A DNA stretch of 64,000 bases from Gracilibacillus kekensis. GTDB lineage: Bacteria > Bacillota > Bacilli > Bacillales > Amphibacillaceae. Location: NCBI RefSeq assembly GCF_900143085.1, contig NZ_FRCZ01000007.1, forward strand, positions 1-64,000, written 5' to 3'. This document shows positions 33,924-42,761 of the stretch, piece after piece. Every line of letters begins with the position of its first letter. The first letter of the stretch is position 1. The position numbers were made by a program, and so were the translations under genes. The notes beneath the pieces are model-generated. The model had not been told where the DNA came from and made no database searches. It worked only from the letters and a program-made list of their open reading frames with translations.

Positions 33924-35015
33924 ATGGCAAATAAAAAAGCAATTATGACAGTTACATTAGGTGCTGCAATTGCAACAGCGGTAGTAGGGGCAGATGAAAT
34001 GGAGGCTGCATCCCATAAAGTTCAAAGCGGCGACTCATTATGGAAAATAGCTCAGAAATATAATACAAGTGTGCAATCGCTTATTGATATTAATAAATTA
34101 CGTTCAGATATTATTTATCCTAACCAGGTGATAGAAACAAATACATCTTCAAGTAATAGTAATACGAATAAAAGTAAAACAAGCAACAATGATGGTCAAA
34201 AACAATCATCTAGTAGCAGTGCGAGTAAATATACCGTTAAGAGTGGTGATACACTAAGTGCTATTGCTTCTAAGCATAATATTTCTCTTAGTAATTTGAT
34301 GAAATGGAATAATTTAAATACTACCTTAATCTACCCAGGCAATGTTTTTGTTGTGGAAAAACCGAGTTCAAATAATAATTCCGGTAGTAGTAACAGTAAC
34401 TCTAGCTCAAATTCCAGTTCTGATAAGAAAAAGAATAGTTCTTCTTCCACTGTGTATACGGTGAAATCTGGAGACACACTTTCTCATATTGGACAGAATT
34501 ATGGTGTAACGGTATCTAATTTAAAGAAATGGAATAAATTAAACTCAGATACAATTTATATCGGACAAAAGTTAAATATAGGAGCAACACAAGGTAAAAG
34601 TGGATCCTCTGATAATAAGAAGGCTGAAAAAGAGCACTCATCGGATATAGATTACAATATATCTAAGTTAATTGAAGTAGCAACAAGCTTGGAAGGAACA
34701 GGTTATAAATGGAGTGGCACGACACCAAGTGGATTTGATTGCAGTGGATACATATACTATGTGTATAAACAGGCAGGTAAAGAAATGGGACGTCATTCTA
34801 GTTCCGGGTACTATGATCGCTCTTATTATGTGAATACACCTAAAGTGGGAGATCTTGTATTTTTTGAAGGAACCTATAAATCGGGTATTTCCCATATGGG
34901 TATATATTTGGGAGACAACCAGTTTATTCATGCCGGTTCTAAAGGTGTTGAAATAGTTAGCTTAAATAACTCTTACTGGAAGAAACATTTTTCTAGTTAT
35001 AAAAGATTCTATTAA
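33924..35015 (+). CDS. Secreted LysM x3 - NlpC/P60 cell-wall endopeptidase
   Basis: A 363-residue D,L-endopeptidase of the LytE/LytF type. The signal peptide covers 1 to about 29 (cleavage near MEAAS). LysM domains lie at about 31-72, 102-145 and 177-219, each with (V/Y)xVxSGDxLxxI, and are joined by Ser/Asn-rich linkers. The C-terminal NlpC/P60 domain (about 245-363) has catalytic C273 (GFDCSGYI), H324 (ISHMGIYLG) and H336. LysM binds peptidoglycan sugars and the peptidase cuts the stem peptide during growth or division. GGAGG precedes ATG 33924. Confidence 0.95.
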   Translation: MANKKAIMTVTLGAAIATAVVGADEMEAASHKVQSGDSLWKIAQKYNTSVQSLIDINKLRSDIIYPNQVIETNTSSSNSNTNKSKTSNNDGQKQSSSSSASKYTVKSGDTLSAIASKHNISLSNLMKWNNLNTTLIYPGNVFVVEKPSSNNNSGSSNSNSSSNSSSDKKKNSSSSTVYTVKSGDTLSHIGQNYGVTVSNLKKWNKLNSDTIYIGQKLNIGATQGKSGSSDNKKAEKEHSSDIDYNISKLIEVATSLEGTGYKWSGTTPSGFDCSGYIYYVYKQAGKEMGRHSSSGYYDRSYYVNTPKVGDLVFFEGTYKSGISHMGIYLGDNQFIHAGSKGVEIVSLNNSYWKKHFSSYKRFY

Positions 35016-35032
35016 TCTTAAAATGTACAAAT

Positions 35033-35066
35033 AAAAGCCCTCTTTAAATATGGAAGAGGGCTTTTG
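35033..35066 (+). terminator. Terminator after the LysM peptidase gene
   Basis: AAAAGCCCTCTT (35033-35044) pairs with AAGAGGGCTTTT (35054-35065). Confidence 0.92.
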
Positions 35067-35216
35067 TACGTTTTTAGGAAAGCATATATAATTATTATTC
35101 GACGAACTTTTCTTAGTAGAATGTTGATTGAATGGTAAAATTAATTGAGGGAAATACATAAAATAATTAATATCTTTGAATATATTGAAGTAGAAATTTT
35201 TTTGAGGAGAGTTTGA

Positions 35217-35687
35217 ATGACTGGAAAAACACATATTATGGGTGGAATTGCCTCAACTGTCGCAATATCCCACTTTTATACATACGAACCAGCGATGTTT
35301 ATCATCGCTGGCGCAATTGGAGGAATAATACCTGATATATGTCATGGAGGAAGTAAAATCGGCAGGAGGATCCCTCTCATTTCCAGAGTAGTTAATACTA
35401 TCTTTGGTCATAGAACTTTTACACATAGTTTATTGTTTTTGGTGCTAATGTATGTCGTATTATCATTGTTTATTAGTAATCAATCCTTTATTACGGGCCT
35501 CCTTGTGGGAATGATTAGCCATTTAGTGTTAGATGCTGCAACTAAAAATGGAATAAAACTCCTTTATCCTGTCCAGATTACTATACGTTTTCCGTTAACA
35601 TTTAAGACAGGTGGACAAATGGAGACAATTATCTTATTAGCTTTAACTTTGGTAACCATCTATTATGGGAGGCTCATTGTTTTATAG
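35217..35687 (+). CDS. YdjM-like membrane-bound metal-dependent hydrolase
   Basis: A 156-residue membrane protein of the DUF457/YdjM family. Conserved histidines and acids appear in order: MTGKTHIMGG (about 1-10), IIPDICHGGSKIGRR (about 40-54), FGHRTFTHSLLF (about 63-74), SHLVLDAATKNGIKLLYP (about 100-117). Four hydrophobic segments lie between them. The family is thought to be metal-dependent phosphatases or hydrolases; the E. coli member is SOS-induced. GAGGAGAG precedes ATG 35217. Confidence 0.88.
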   Translation: MTGKTHIMGGIASTVAISHFYTYEPAMFIIAGAIGGIIPDICHGGSKIGRRIPLISRVVNTIFGHRTFTHSLLFLVLMYVVLSLFISNQSFITGLLVGMISHLVLDAATKNGIKLLYPVQITIRFPLTFKTGGQMETIILLALTLVTIYYGRLIVL

Positions 35688-35767
35688 TATGTAGACAGTT
35701 TACACATTAACTTTTTAGCGGCTGCTTTACAGAATGCTATATAATAGAATTTATTGAAAGGAATAGT

Positions 35768-35956
35768 TTGTATATGACAAGATTAATAAGTATTTTGCTG
35801 TATTTGTTGTTTCTAATTATAATTGCTACATTGTTATTTTTCTTAATTATCTCGGTTTTTCCTACAAGTGAACCGGTTGTTGTCTATCTATTAACATTAA
35901 TCTTCACCCAACTCCTGCTAAAAGAGATAGGTACGTTGAAGATTGAAAAACTCTAA
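35768..35956 (+). CDS. Small membrane protein
   Basis: A 60-62-residue protein made of two hydrophobic helices (ISILLYLLFLIIIATLLFFL and PVVVYLLTLIFTQLLL). TTG 35768 is five and ATG 35774 eleven bases from AAAGGA; either could be the start. A promoter-like CTATATAATAG precedes it. The function is unknown. Confidence 0.5.
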   Translation: MYMTRLISILLYLLFLIIIATLLFFLIISVFPTSEPVVVYLLTLIFTQLLLKEIGTLKIEKL

Positions 35957-36169
35957 AATAATCAGTAATAAAGACGAATAACTAATATGAGGTGTTTGGG
36001 TTTTGGAAGGAAGCTCGAATGTCTCCCCCCTAAAATACTAATTATATTCTTTATTCTGCTCTGCAATGGAAGTTACAGTTTATTGTAGTTTTTTGCTTTA
36101 GTGGATCTTTGGTGATAAACCTCAGTTTTTTTCTAAGTACTAAATTTACATCTTTTAGTGTCCACCATG

Positions 36170-36766
36170 TTACTCTCTTTTTTGATAGGCATGCAATAAA
36201 ACCTTTAATTGAGTGATAACAACTTCAACATGCTTATTTTCTTTCATCAAATTACTTGCCATTACTCCACCTTCTAATGCAGACACGATGAAAGATGCTA
36301 CAGATTCTGTATCCATTTCTTTACGAAATTCACCGGATTTTATGCCTTCATTTAGAATGGTTTGAATGAAAGATGTGAAATCCTCGAATGCCCCTACGGT
36401 GTGTTGTCGCAAGGATGGATAAGCATCATCGCTTTCTACAGCTGTATTTAATAATGGACATCCGCCTACTATCGGCGGGTTGTTTACGGTGTCCATATGA
36501 ACGCTGCATATGGCAATAATTTTTTTTAGGGCAGTATGTTCTTTATTGGCAGCTTCAACAAACATCTCTTTTAATTTGTTTCCCGAATACTGGAAGGCTT
36601 CTATCGCGATTTCATCTTTTCCTGAAAACCTTCTGTAAATGCCCCCTTTGGTTAAGCCGGTCACATTTATAATATCCTGCATGGATGATCCTGCATAACC
36701 TTTTTTATTAAATAGTTCAGCTGATTTTATAATAATATGCTGCTTGGTTTTTTCACCTTTTCGCAT
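36170..36766 (-). CDS. TetR/AcrR-family regulator
   Basis: A 198-residue repressor. The HTH (about 8-55) has IIIKSAELFNKKGYAGSSMQ, DIINVTGLTKGGIYRRFSGK. The C-terminal domain with GGCPLLNTAVESDDAYP and FIVSALEGGVMASNLMK is that of the TetR_C_6/YxaF-like subgroup, which senses small organic compounds. It is divergent from a metallo-hydrolase, with a perfect palindrome between. GGAGGGG precedes the start. Confidence 0.92.
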   Translation of the reverse strand: MRKGEKTKQHIIIKSAELFNKKGYAGSSMQDIINVTGLTKGGIYRRFSGKDEIAIEAFQYSGNKLKEMFVEAANKEHTALKKIIAICSVHMDTVNNPPIVGGCPLLNTAVESDDAYPSLRQHTVGAFEDFTSFIQTILNEGIKSGEFRKEMDTESVASFIVSALEGGVMASNLMKENKHVEVVITQLKVLLHAYQKRE

Positions 36767-36879
36767 TGGAACCCCTCCATTTATAACGAAGCTAATTTAA
36801 AAAAAGCATTTATTTCAGAAATTAATATTTTTATTTTAACATATGCCTTGTTTAGCAGGGATAAATATACAATAATTTA

Positions 36880-36900
36880 GATACCGAACCGTTCGGTATC
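36880..36900. promoter_or_regulatory. TetR operator between the divergent genes
   Basis: A perfect 21-bp palindrome, GATACCGAAC-C-GTTCGGTATC, 23 bases before the hydrolase start. It fits the ACCG..CGGT motif of several TetR regulators. Confidence 0.85.
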
Positions 36901-36922
36901 TTTTTAGAGGAGGATGAGTAGT

Positions 36923-37645
36923 ATGAATGTGGTTGAGATTATTCGAATTCCAATTTTGCCGATGGAAATGTTAAATGCCCACTTATTGAAGGGACCTGAA
37001 GGTTGTATTCTAATAGATGCAGGGGTGCCGGGAAGTGAAGAGAAGATTATCCAGATCTTAGAAAGTAGAGGCTTACGATTACAAGATATTAAGTTAATTA
37101 TTATTAGCCATGCCCATATGGATCATGCCGGGGCAGCTGCTAAACTGAGAGATCTGTCTAATGCCCCAATTTTGGCTCATGAAGATGAAGTTAAATACTT
37201 TCAGCAAGAGGCTGCAATGACTTTTTGTCCTACTGGGTGGTTTGGACGAGTGTTTCAGAAGACCTCGCTAAATACCCGACCTTATACAGCATTCACACCG
37301 GATATTTTGTTAAGTAAAGATCAAGTATTTGATTTGAGTGATTACGGAGTGGGAGGAATAGCAAGGCATACTCCAGGACACACTGAAGGATCTATTTCAG
37401 TTGAACTTGATTCAAAGGAAGCATTGGTTGGAGATTTGATAGCTTCTGGTATTTTACTAGGAGGGATAATGATGAAAAATCGTCCAAAACGTCCTCCGTT
37501 TGAAGAAAATCCACATCTCGTTTCAATTGAATTACAAAAGTTGCTGCAATCTGGTAATCAGAAGTTTTATATGGGACATGGAGGGCCGTTACAAGCCCCT
37601 CAGATACAACGTCATATCTATAAGTTAAGGAATTTGTCTAAATAA
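36923..37645 (+). CDS. Metallo-beta-lactamase-fold hydrolase
   Basis: A 240-residue hydrolase with the HxHxDH motif in ISHAHMDHAG (about 60-69), a further metal His in HTPGHTEGSI (about 150) and Asp in LVGDLIASGI (about 168), and a C-terminal GHGGPL. The metal site is therefore complete. Substrates may be esters, lactones or thioesters. ATG 36923 is eleven bases after AGGAGG, while ATG 36914 is too close. It is controlled by the divergent TetR regulator, by inference. Confidence 0.88.
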   Translation: MNVVEIIRIPILPMEMLNAHLLKGPEGCILIDAGVPGSEEKIIQILESRGLRLQDIKLIIISHAHMDHAGAAAKLRDLSNAPILAHEDEVKYFQQEAAMTFCPTGWFGRVFQKTSLNTRPYTAFTPDILLSKDQVFDLSDYGVGGIARHTPGHTEGSISVELDSKEALVGDLIASGILLGGIMMKNRPKRPPFEENPHLVSIELQKLLQSGNQKFYMGHGGPLQAPQIQRHIYKLRNLSK

Positions 37646-37812
37646 CAAGCCGCTATATGGTAAGATGAAAATGAGAAAAAATGAAACGAATCTCTTATCA
37701 TCCAAGCACCTTTCTCATCAAGGATAATCGTCCATATTTCTTTCACTTTAAGATTCTAGAAAGGAAAACGGCGAAGAGCCCTCACTAAATGAAGTTACAA
37801 GGAGGAAAATCA

Positions 37813-38172
37813 ATGTTTCGATTATTCGGAAATAAGAAAAAAGAACAGTCTGATAAAAAGCCAAACTATCATGAAAAATTAGGAATTTTAGTGGTTTATC
37901 GAGATTTTGATCATTCTGAGGAAGCTTTAGCTCAGTATTTTGAGGAGCACCCGGAAGAAGAATTGTGGCAATATTCATCGGTTGGCCAGTCTGGTCCTAT
38001 GAGTTTTGATGAAGCTAAAGCGGAGCCTATAACTTTGCCAATTGTATTTACTTATCCACTTTTTGTTGTATACGAGCCTGCCGCTTCAAAAGAGATTGAA
38101 CCACTTTTTTCTTCGGTGGAAATAGAAGAAGTGAAGCAGTTTATTGAAGAATATGAACAATCTGCGGAGTAA
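37813..38172 (+). CDS. Conserved hypothetical cytoplasmic protein
   Basis: A 119-residue acidic soluble protein, MFRLFGNKKKEQSDKKPNYH ... EEVKQFIEEYEQSAE. AAGGAGG lies eight bases before ATG 37813; the in-frame ATG at 37789 precedes that site and is not used. No motif is recognised; the body contains GILVVYRDFDHSEEALAQYF and LFVVYEPAAS. The 143 bases upstream hold nothing evident. Confidence 0.65.
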   Translation: MFRLFGNKKKEQSDKKPNYHEKLGILVVYRDFDHSEEALAQYFEEHPEEELWQYSSVGQSGPMSFDEAKAEPITLPIVFTYPLFVVYEPAASKEIEPLFSSVEIEEVKQFIEEYEQSAE

Positions 38173-38182
38173 TGATCACATC

Positions 38183-38210
38183 TTGACATCTTCTTAGATT
38201 ATATTAGAAT
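38183..38210 (+). promoter_or_regulatory. Promoter of the purine permease gene
   Basis: TTGACA (38183-38188) and TAGAAT (38205-38210), 16 bases apart. No purine riboswitch core is visible in the short leader. Confidence 0.6.
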
Positions 38211-38271
38211 AAAGGTTGGCTCTTTTTTAAGAGTGGGCAGGGAGAGGGAAAACTGAATAGAAGGAATTACT

Positions 38272-39555
38272 TTGAAAAGAGATTTATTTCAATTAAAGCA
38301 ACATGATACGAGTGTGAAACAAGAATTGACTGCAGGCTTGATTGGTTTTTTTACGATAGTTTACATTATTGCTGTGAATTCACTTATCTTATCAGAAGCA
38401 GGTGTACCTCTTGAAGGAGCTGTTCTTGGTACGATCCTAACCTCGTTTGTTGGCTGTTTGATTATGGGAATATGGGCGAATGCACCCATTCTCGTTGTTC
38501 CGGGTATGGGAATTAACGCGATGTTTACCTATACTTTAGTACAGTCAATGGAATTAACGTGGCAACAGGCGCTGGGTGTTACTGTTATTTCAGGTCTCAT
38601 CTTTACACTAATCGCATTTTCAACCTTAACGGACATCATTAAAAACGCGATACCTGACTCATTAAAAGAAGCGATTATTATCGGTATTGGTTTATTTTTA
38701 ATGCTGATTGGCTTGGAGAATGGTCATCTGGTCGAACGAGGAGATCAATCGATCATTGCCTTAGGTAACTTTAGTGATCCACGGGTCCTGGCAACGATCA
38801 TAACGTTGGTCATTGCGTTTGTTCTCTTTATGCGTAACGTCAGAGGGAATTTTTTATGGACGATTTTACTTGGAACAGGTGTAGGATTTGTTTTAGGTGT
38901 ATTACCAGAAAAAGCGAACAATTCTTTTTCATTAGAGGGATATCAAGAAGTCTTCGGAGCCTTTACTTTTATAGAGTGGACATCACTGCCATTTTTAATT
39001 GCTGTCTTTTCGATTACAATGGTGGTCTTGTTCGAAAACATTGGTTTGACTTATGGTCACGTCGCAGCGACGAATCGTCCGGAAAAGTTCAATAAAGCTT
39101 TCCAGGCAAATGGTATCTCTATCATGTTGTCTGGTATGTTTGGTTCAAGTCCTACTGTATCTACCGCAGAGACAACTGCAGCAATTACGGCTGGCGGAAG
39201 AACTGGGTTAACGACCATTACAACCGGCTTTTTGTTTTTAGGGGTGACCTTTTTTATACCTTATATTCAAATGATTCCTGCCAATGCCATTGCACCGATT
39301 TTGATCATTATTGGAGGTCTCATGGTCCAAAATATCAGGAATTTGGATTTGCGTGATTTATCGGAAGCTTTTCCTGCGATTTTTGTCATCGTCATGATCC
39401 CTTTCACATACAGCATTGCTGACGGAATCGCAATTGGGTTCATCTTATATGTGATTTTAAAATTAAGTACAGGAAATGCGAAAAGGGTATCGTTCACTCT
39501 TTATGTCATAGCATTCTTGTTTTTATTAAATTTTATCATTCACTTTGCTATTTAA
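38272..39555 (+). CDS. NCS2-family (AzgA type) purine permease
   Basis: A 427-residue permease with 12-14 transmembrane segments. The AzgA-type signatures are present: ELTAGLIGFFTIVYIIAVNS, VVPGMGINAMFTYTLV, FGSSPTVSTAETTAAITAGG and RTGLTTITTGFLF. Homologues PbuG and PbuO take up hypoxanthine, guanine or adenine by proton symport. TTG 38272 lies six bases after AAGGA. The gene stands alone with its own promoter and terminator. The exact purine cannot be read from sequence. Confidence 0.9.
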   Translation: MKRDLFQLKQHDTSVKQELTAGLIGFFTIVYIIAVNSLILSEAGVPLEGAVLGTILTSFVGCLIMGIWANAPILVVPGMGINAMFTYTLVQSMELTWQQALGVTVISGLIFTLIAFSTLTDIIKNAIPDSLKEAIIIGIGLFLMLIGLENGHLVERGDQSIIALGNFSDPRVLATIITLVIAFVLFMRNVRGNFLWTILLGTGVGFVLGVLPEKANNSFSLEGYQEVFGAFTFIEWTSLPFLIAVFSITMVVLFENIGLTYGHVAATNRPEKFNKAFQANGISIMLSGMFGSSPTVSTAETTAAITAGGRTGLTTITTGFLFLGVTFFIPYIQMIPANAIAPILIIIGGLMVQNIRNLDLRDLSEAFPAIFVIVMIPFTYSIADGIAIGFILYVILKLSTGNAKRVSFTLYVIAFLFLLNFIIHFAI

Positions 39556-39573
39556 AGTCATAATAGAATCAAA

Positions 39574-39606
39574 AAAGGTCCATTTTGAGTGCAAAATGGA
39601 CCTTCT
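39574..39606. terminator. Bidirectional terminator
   Basis: AAAAGGTCCATTTT (39574-39587) pairs with AAAATGGACCTTCT, serving the permease and the convergent YhfK-like gene. Confidence 0.9.
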
Positions 39607-39645
39607 ATCTTTTAACAATGCGGATTGTCCGATAAGTTTAGCACT

Positions 39646-40305
39646 TTATACCGATTTAATAGCATCTTCAACCGATGTATTTCCTTCTACCACTTGGAAG
39701 GCTTTGCCGATGGTTGAATCATTCTCAAGTGCTGCTACAATAACTCTTGCCACATCTTCCCTAGGAACTTGTCCTCTCTCAACTTTTTCTGCCAGCTGTA
39801 CTTGATTTTTACCTGGATCATTCGTTAATCCTCCTGGGTGGACAATCGTATAATCTAAGTTCGTGTTTCTTAACCAATCATCTGCATAATGTTTTGCGAC
39901 CACATATGGTGCAAATGCTTCTGGTGCAGATTGAATTGCTTCACGACTTGTATCAAAGGAACTGACCATTACATAGCGCTTTACATTTGCTTTTTTAGCA
40001 GCCTCGATGGTTTTTACGGCACCATCTAAATCAATCATAAGGGTTTTATCTTTACCAGTTTTTGGACCAGAACCAGCAGTGAAGACAATTGCGTCTACGC
40101 CTTCAGCCGCTTTGGCAATCTCTTCGATTTCATCTTCTAAATCGACAATTGCGACTTCTGCACCTAAATCCTTAAAATAAGAAGCTTGCTCCTCTTTGCG
40201 GATCATTGCTTTTGCTTCTAAGTTTTCATTTTCTTGAATGAGTTTTACTAGATGCTTTCCAATTTGGCCATTCGCGCCAACTACTAAAATTTTCACATGC
40301 TTCAC
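39646..40305 (-). CDS. NAD(P)-binding protein, YhfK-like (atypical SDR)
   Basis: A 219-residue Rossmann protein. The dinucleotide loop is ILVVGANGQIGKHLVK (about 5-20). The strands IVDLEDEIEEIAKA, DAIVFTAGSG and KRYVMVSSFDTSRE and the YVVAKHYADDWLR segment follow the atypical short-chain dehydrogenase / NmrA-like fold. It resembles YhfK of B. subtilis. Substrate is unknown. GGGTGAAGC precedes ATG 40305. Confidence 0.88.
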   Translation of the reverse strand: MKHVKILVVGANGQIGKHLVKLIQENENLEAKAMIRKEEQASYFKDLGAEVAIVDLEDEIEEIAKAAEGVDAIVFTAGSGPKTGKDKTLMIDLDGAVKTIEAAKKANVKRYVMVSSFDTSREAIQSAPEAFAPYVVAKHYADDWLRNTNLDYTIVHPGGLTNDPGKNQVQLAEKVERGQVPREDVARVIVAALENDSTIGKAFQVVEGNTSVEDAIKSV

Positions 40306-40563
40306 CCTTTTCTAATATATTTCAACTTCTATTCTAATGTCTATCTGTAGAAAAGTTAAATAATCCACCTTGTAACTTATATTCGAATGGAAAAAAATAG
40401 ATTTAAATGAAACCTACAGACCTATTAAAACGTCTTATTAATAGAGGTTATTGTAGTATTAACATTTAACATAGCAAATATGTGGTATACATACAGTGAG
40501 AATTCAATCAGTAAGAGTTTAAGACTCCTACTAAAGATTATCAGGATGTTAGCCGTCCGTTAT
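40306..40563. other. Intergenic stretch
   Basis: No ORF is visible. It must carry the promoter of the YhfK-like gene and, towards its end, the leader of the lipoprotein gene. Confidence 0.5.
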
Positions 40564-40608
40564 CCTCCACTTAGCTTCTTTTTCTATACTCGAATTTTGC
40601 AGTGGAGG
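40564..40608 (+). promoter_or_regulatory. Hairpin that can mask a Shine-Dalgarno
   Basis: CCTCCACT (40564-40571) can pair perfectly with AGTGGAGG (40601-40608), which contains the GGAGG before TTG 40613. The loop is 29 bases. Confidence 0.5.
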
Positions 40609-40678
40609 TATTTTGGGCGGTTATTCCGTGTCAAGAAAAAGGACTATCCATTATAGAAATGGAAGGAGCATCACCGAA

Positions 40679-41140
40679 TTGAGAAAAATATTGATTTTCT
40701 CTATCCTATTTTTAAGTTTTTTAAGTGCTTGTAATAATGAAGAAGAAACCGTTAAAATTGAGGATAAGGATTTTGCAAATATTCTTTATGTTCAAAAAAT
40801 AGAAAATAACTACAGTTCAGGAGAATTAACAAAACCGATAGAAGATCAAGAAAAAATCCGAGAAGTGTTAACAATAGTAGAGGGATTAAAGGCAAAAAGG
40901 ATCACAACTGATGAATTTATTCAGAAACTAGAAAATCAGGATAACTATTATCGGTTCGGTTTTATTGGAGAAAATGGTACGGAGAAGCAACGAGATCAGT
41001 ATGCTTTTCAAGTGATGGATGATGGTACCATTATCTTTAATTTTGACCAAATAAATAATCCTGACCACCCGTTAGTTACTGTTACTGCTCATCATGAAAT
41101 ACTTGAAGAATTAAAAGATGTTTTAGGCATACAATTTTAG
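40679..41140 (+). CDS. Lipoprotein of unknown function
   Basis: About 153 residues. A lipoprotein signal peptide, LRKILIFSILFLSFLSACNN, has lipobox LSAC. The mature domain is acidic (DFANILYVQKIENNYSSGEL, YRFGFIGENGTEKQRDQYAF, QINNPDHPLVTVTAHHEILE). I choose TTG 40679, ten bases after AAGGAG, since it yields a normal signal peptide. A longer frame from TTG 40613, with the masked GGAGG, would add 22 residues in front. No family was recognised. Confidence 0.7.
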   Translation: MRKILIFSILFLSFLSACNNEEETVKIEDKDFANILYVQKIENNYSSGELTKPIEDQEKIREVLTIVEGLKAKRITTDEFIQKLENQDNYYRFGFIGENGTEKQRDQYAFQVMDDGTIIFNFDQINNPDHPLVTVTAHHEILEELKDVLGIQF

Positions 41141-41181
41141 AGAACAGGAACTGAAAGAAAGTAAGATAGGGGGACGTACAT

Positions 41182-41748
41182 TTGAAGACCATAGCAGTGT
41201 ATTGCGGATCAAGTTGTGGAACCGATCCGATATACGTTCAGGAAGCAAAACGATTAGGCCAACTCTTAGCAAGAGAAGGCATTGATTTAGTATATGGCGG
41301 CTCAAATGTTGGTTGTATGGGAGCTGTTGCGGATGGAGTTTTAGAATCTGGTGGCAAAGCGATCGGTGTCATTCCAGAAAAGCTGAGCAATGTGGAAATT
41401 GCCCATGATAAACTAACGAAACTGCATGTGGTGAACACAATGCATGAAAGAAAAGCGATGATGGCAGATTATGCGGATGGCTTTATCGCACTACCGGGTG
41501 GTACAGGAACACTAGAAGAGTGGTTTGAAGTTTTCACATGGGCGCAAATTGGCTACCACAATAAACCATGTGCCTTACTTAATATCAATAATTATTATGA
41601 TCCGATTATGACCTTATTTGATCATATGATCGAGCAAGGTTTTGTTAAACCGGCATACAGAGATTTAGTTGTAATAGAAAACGCACCAGAAAAACTTCTT
41701 CAACGATTAAAGGATTATCAGGGAGAATATATTGATAAGTGGCAATAA
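41182..41748 (+). CDS. LOG-family nucleotide phosphoribohydrolase (YvdD-like)
   Basis: A 188-residue Rossmann-fold protein of the TIGR00730 type. The signature LPGGTGTLEEWFEV (about 104-117) is complete; VYCGSSCGT at the start and MHERKAMMADYADGFIAL agree. LOG proteins release free bases from nucleoside 5'-monophosphates (cytokinin activation in plants); bacterial roles are in nucleotide homeostasis. TTG 41182 lies after GGGGGA. It ends at a bidirectional terminator. Confidence 0.92.
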   Translation: MKTIAVYCGSSCGTDPIYVQEAKRLGQLLAREGIDLVYGGSNVGCMGAVADGVLESGGKAIGVIPEKLSNVEIAHDKLTKLHVVNTMHERKAMMADYADGFIALPGGTGTLEEWFEVFTWAQIGYHNKPCALLNINNYYDPIMTLFDHMIEQGFVKPAYRDLVVIENAPEKLLQRLKDYQGEYIDKWQ

Positions 41749-41750
41749 AG

Positions 41751-41780
41751 ATGGAGCTCTTATAATTGATAGAGCTCCAT
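41751..41780. terminator. Bidirectional terminator
   Basis: ATGGAGCTCT and AGAGCTCCAT pair perfectly around TATAATTGAT. It lies between the convergent LOG gene and glycosyltransferase operon and overlaps the latter's stop. Confidence 0.85.
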
Positions 41781-42749
41781 TAATTTATGGCTTACCACTC
41801 TGATGTCCCGTTCAAGAGCTAATTGGAATCCATTTTCAGATAAATCAGGTAATCGTTGCTCTATAATATCTTTACTGGTTTGCTCGAAGTCTTCTATTGT
41901 CCTTCCTTTATAGACAGTCTGTCCATTCTGTAACCATTCCTTATAAATAGGTATATCTCTTATTAATATGGGTATTTTAGCGGCTAATGCTTCTAATAAA
42001 ACTATCCCTTCCGTTTCCTCATGAGTCAAGAAAAGAAACAAATCACTGCCAGCATAAGCATCAGATAATTCTTGTCTTGAAATATACCCAGGAAAGTGAA
42101 GGTTAGGTAATTTGTGTTGAAGAGCACGCTTCACATTAGTTGGAACCAAATGTAGATTTGTATATCCGAACCAAATAAATTGATAGGTTGGCATTTTTTC
42201 TGCTAGTTTTACGAAATCGATAATCCCTTTTCGCTCCATATAATGTCCAACAGATAGGATGACTTTCTCTTCTTCACTTATATCATATTTTTTGCGAAAA
42301 CGTTGGCGTCCTCTTTTTGTCTTTTTAAAGTAGGCAGTATCTATACCGTTCGTTAAATTGTAGATCGGACGTTTGATAGCATAGGTAGCTAATATGTTTT
42401 GAGAGTATTCTGTTGGTGTGATTACAATGTCTCCGTGGTTATAGCAAAACGTTATCCATTTCTTAAAAAGAGGTGCTAATAAATTGGAGCCGATAAATGA
42501 ATTACGAAAATCCTCCATGGTAGAATGCGCATAATAGATAATCTTTTTTTTTCGGCGTTTTGCCAGCCATGCCATCCATAATGCGTTGGGAAAGATGGTG
42601 TTAAGGTGGATAATATCATATTCCTCTTTACTATTTAACGTATGTGGAATATTTACTAATTCTAGTGCCTTCTTTTGATGCTTCATCGCTTGGCCCACTC
42701 CACTTTTATCCACTAACTTTAAGGAGCCGGCATATAAGAGTACTTTCAT
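41760..42749 (-). CDS. GT4 glycosyltransferase, probable second-sugar glycolipid synthase
   Basis: A 329-residue GT-B retaining glycosyltransferase. The N-terminus MKVLLYAGSLKLVDKSGVGQ with AMKHQKKALE is very like the CpoA group that adds the second sugar to monoglucosyl-diacylglycerol. The C-terminal domain has VILSVGHYMERKGIIDF and the E-x7-E motif in FLFLTHEETEGIVLLEALA. ATG 42749 is six bases from GGAGG. It is the last gene of a three-gene operon with another GT4 enzyme and a TVP38 protein. The sugar (glucose or galactose) cannot be told. Confidence 0.85.
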   Translation of the reverse strand: MKVLLYAGSLKLVDKSGVGQAMKHQKKALELVNIPHTLNSKEEYDIIHLNTIFPNALWMAWLAKRRKKKIIYYAHSTMEDFRNSFIGSNLLAPLFKKWITFCYNHGDIVITPTEYSQNILATYAIKRPIYNLTNGIDTAYFKKTKRGRQRFRKKYDISEEEKVILSVGHYMERKGIIDFVKLAEKMPTYQFIWFGYTNLHLVPTNVKRALQHKLPNLHFPGYISRQELSDAYAGSDLFLFLTHEETEGIVLLEALAAKIPILIRDIPIYKEWLQNGQTVYKGRTIEDFEQTSKDIIEQRLPDLSENGFQLALERDIRVVSHKLMELYQL

Positions 42750-42761
42750 ATTCATCCTCCA

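Noticed and set aside
38211-38271. Purine riboswitch before the NCS2 permease
   Set aside because: The leader is too short and the conserved purine-aptamer loop sequences are absent.
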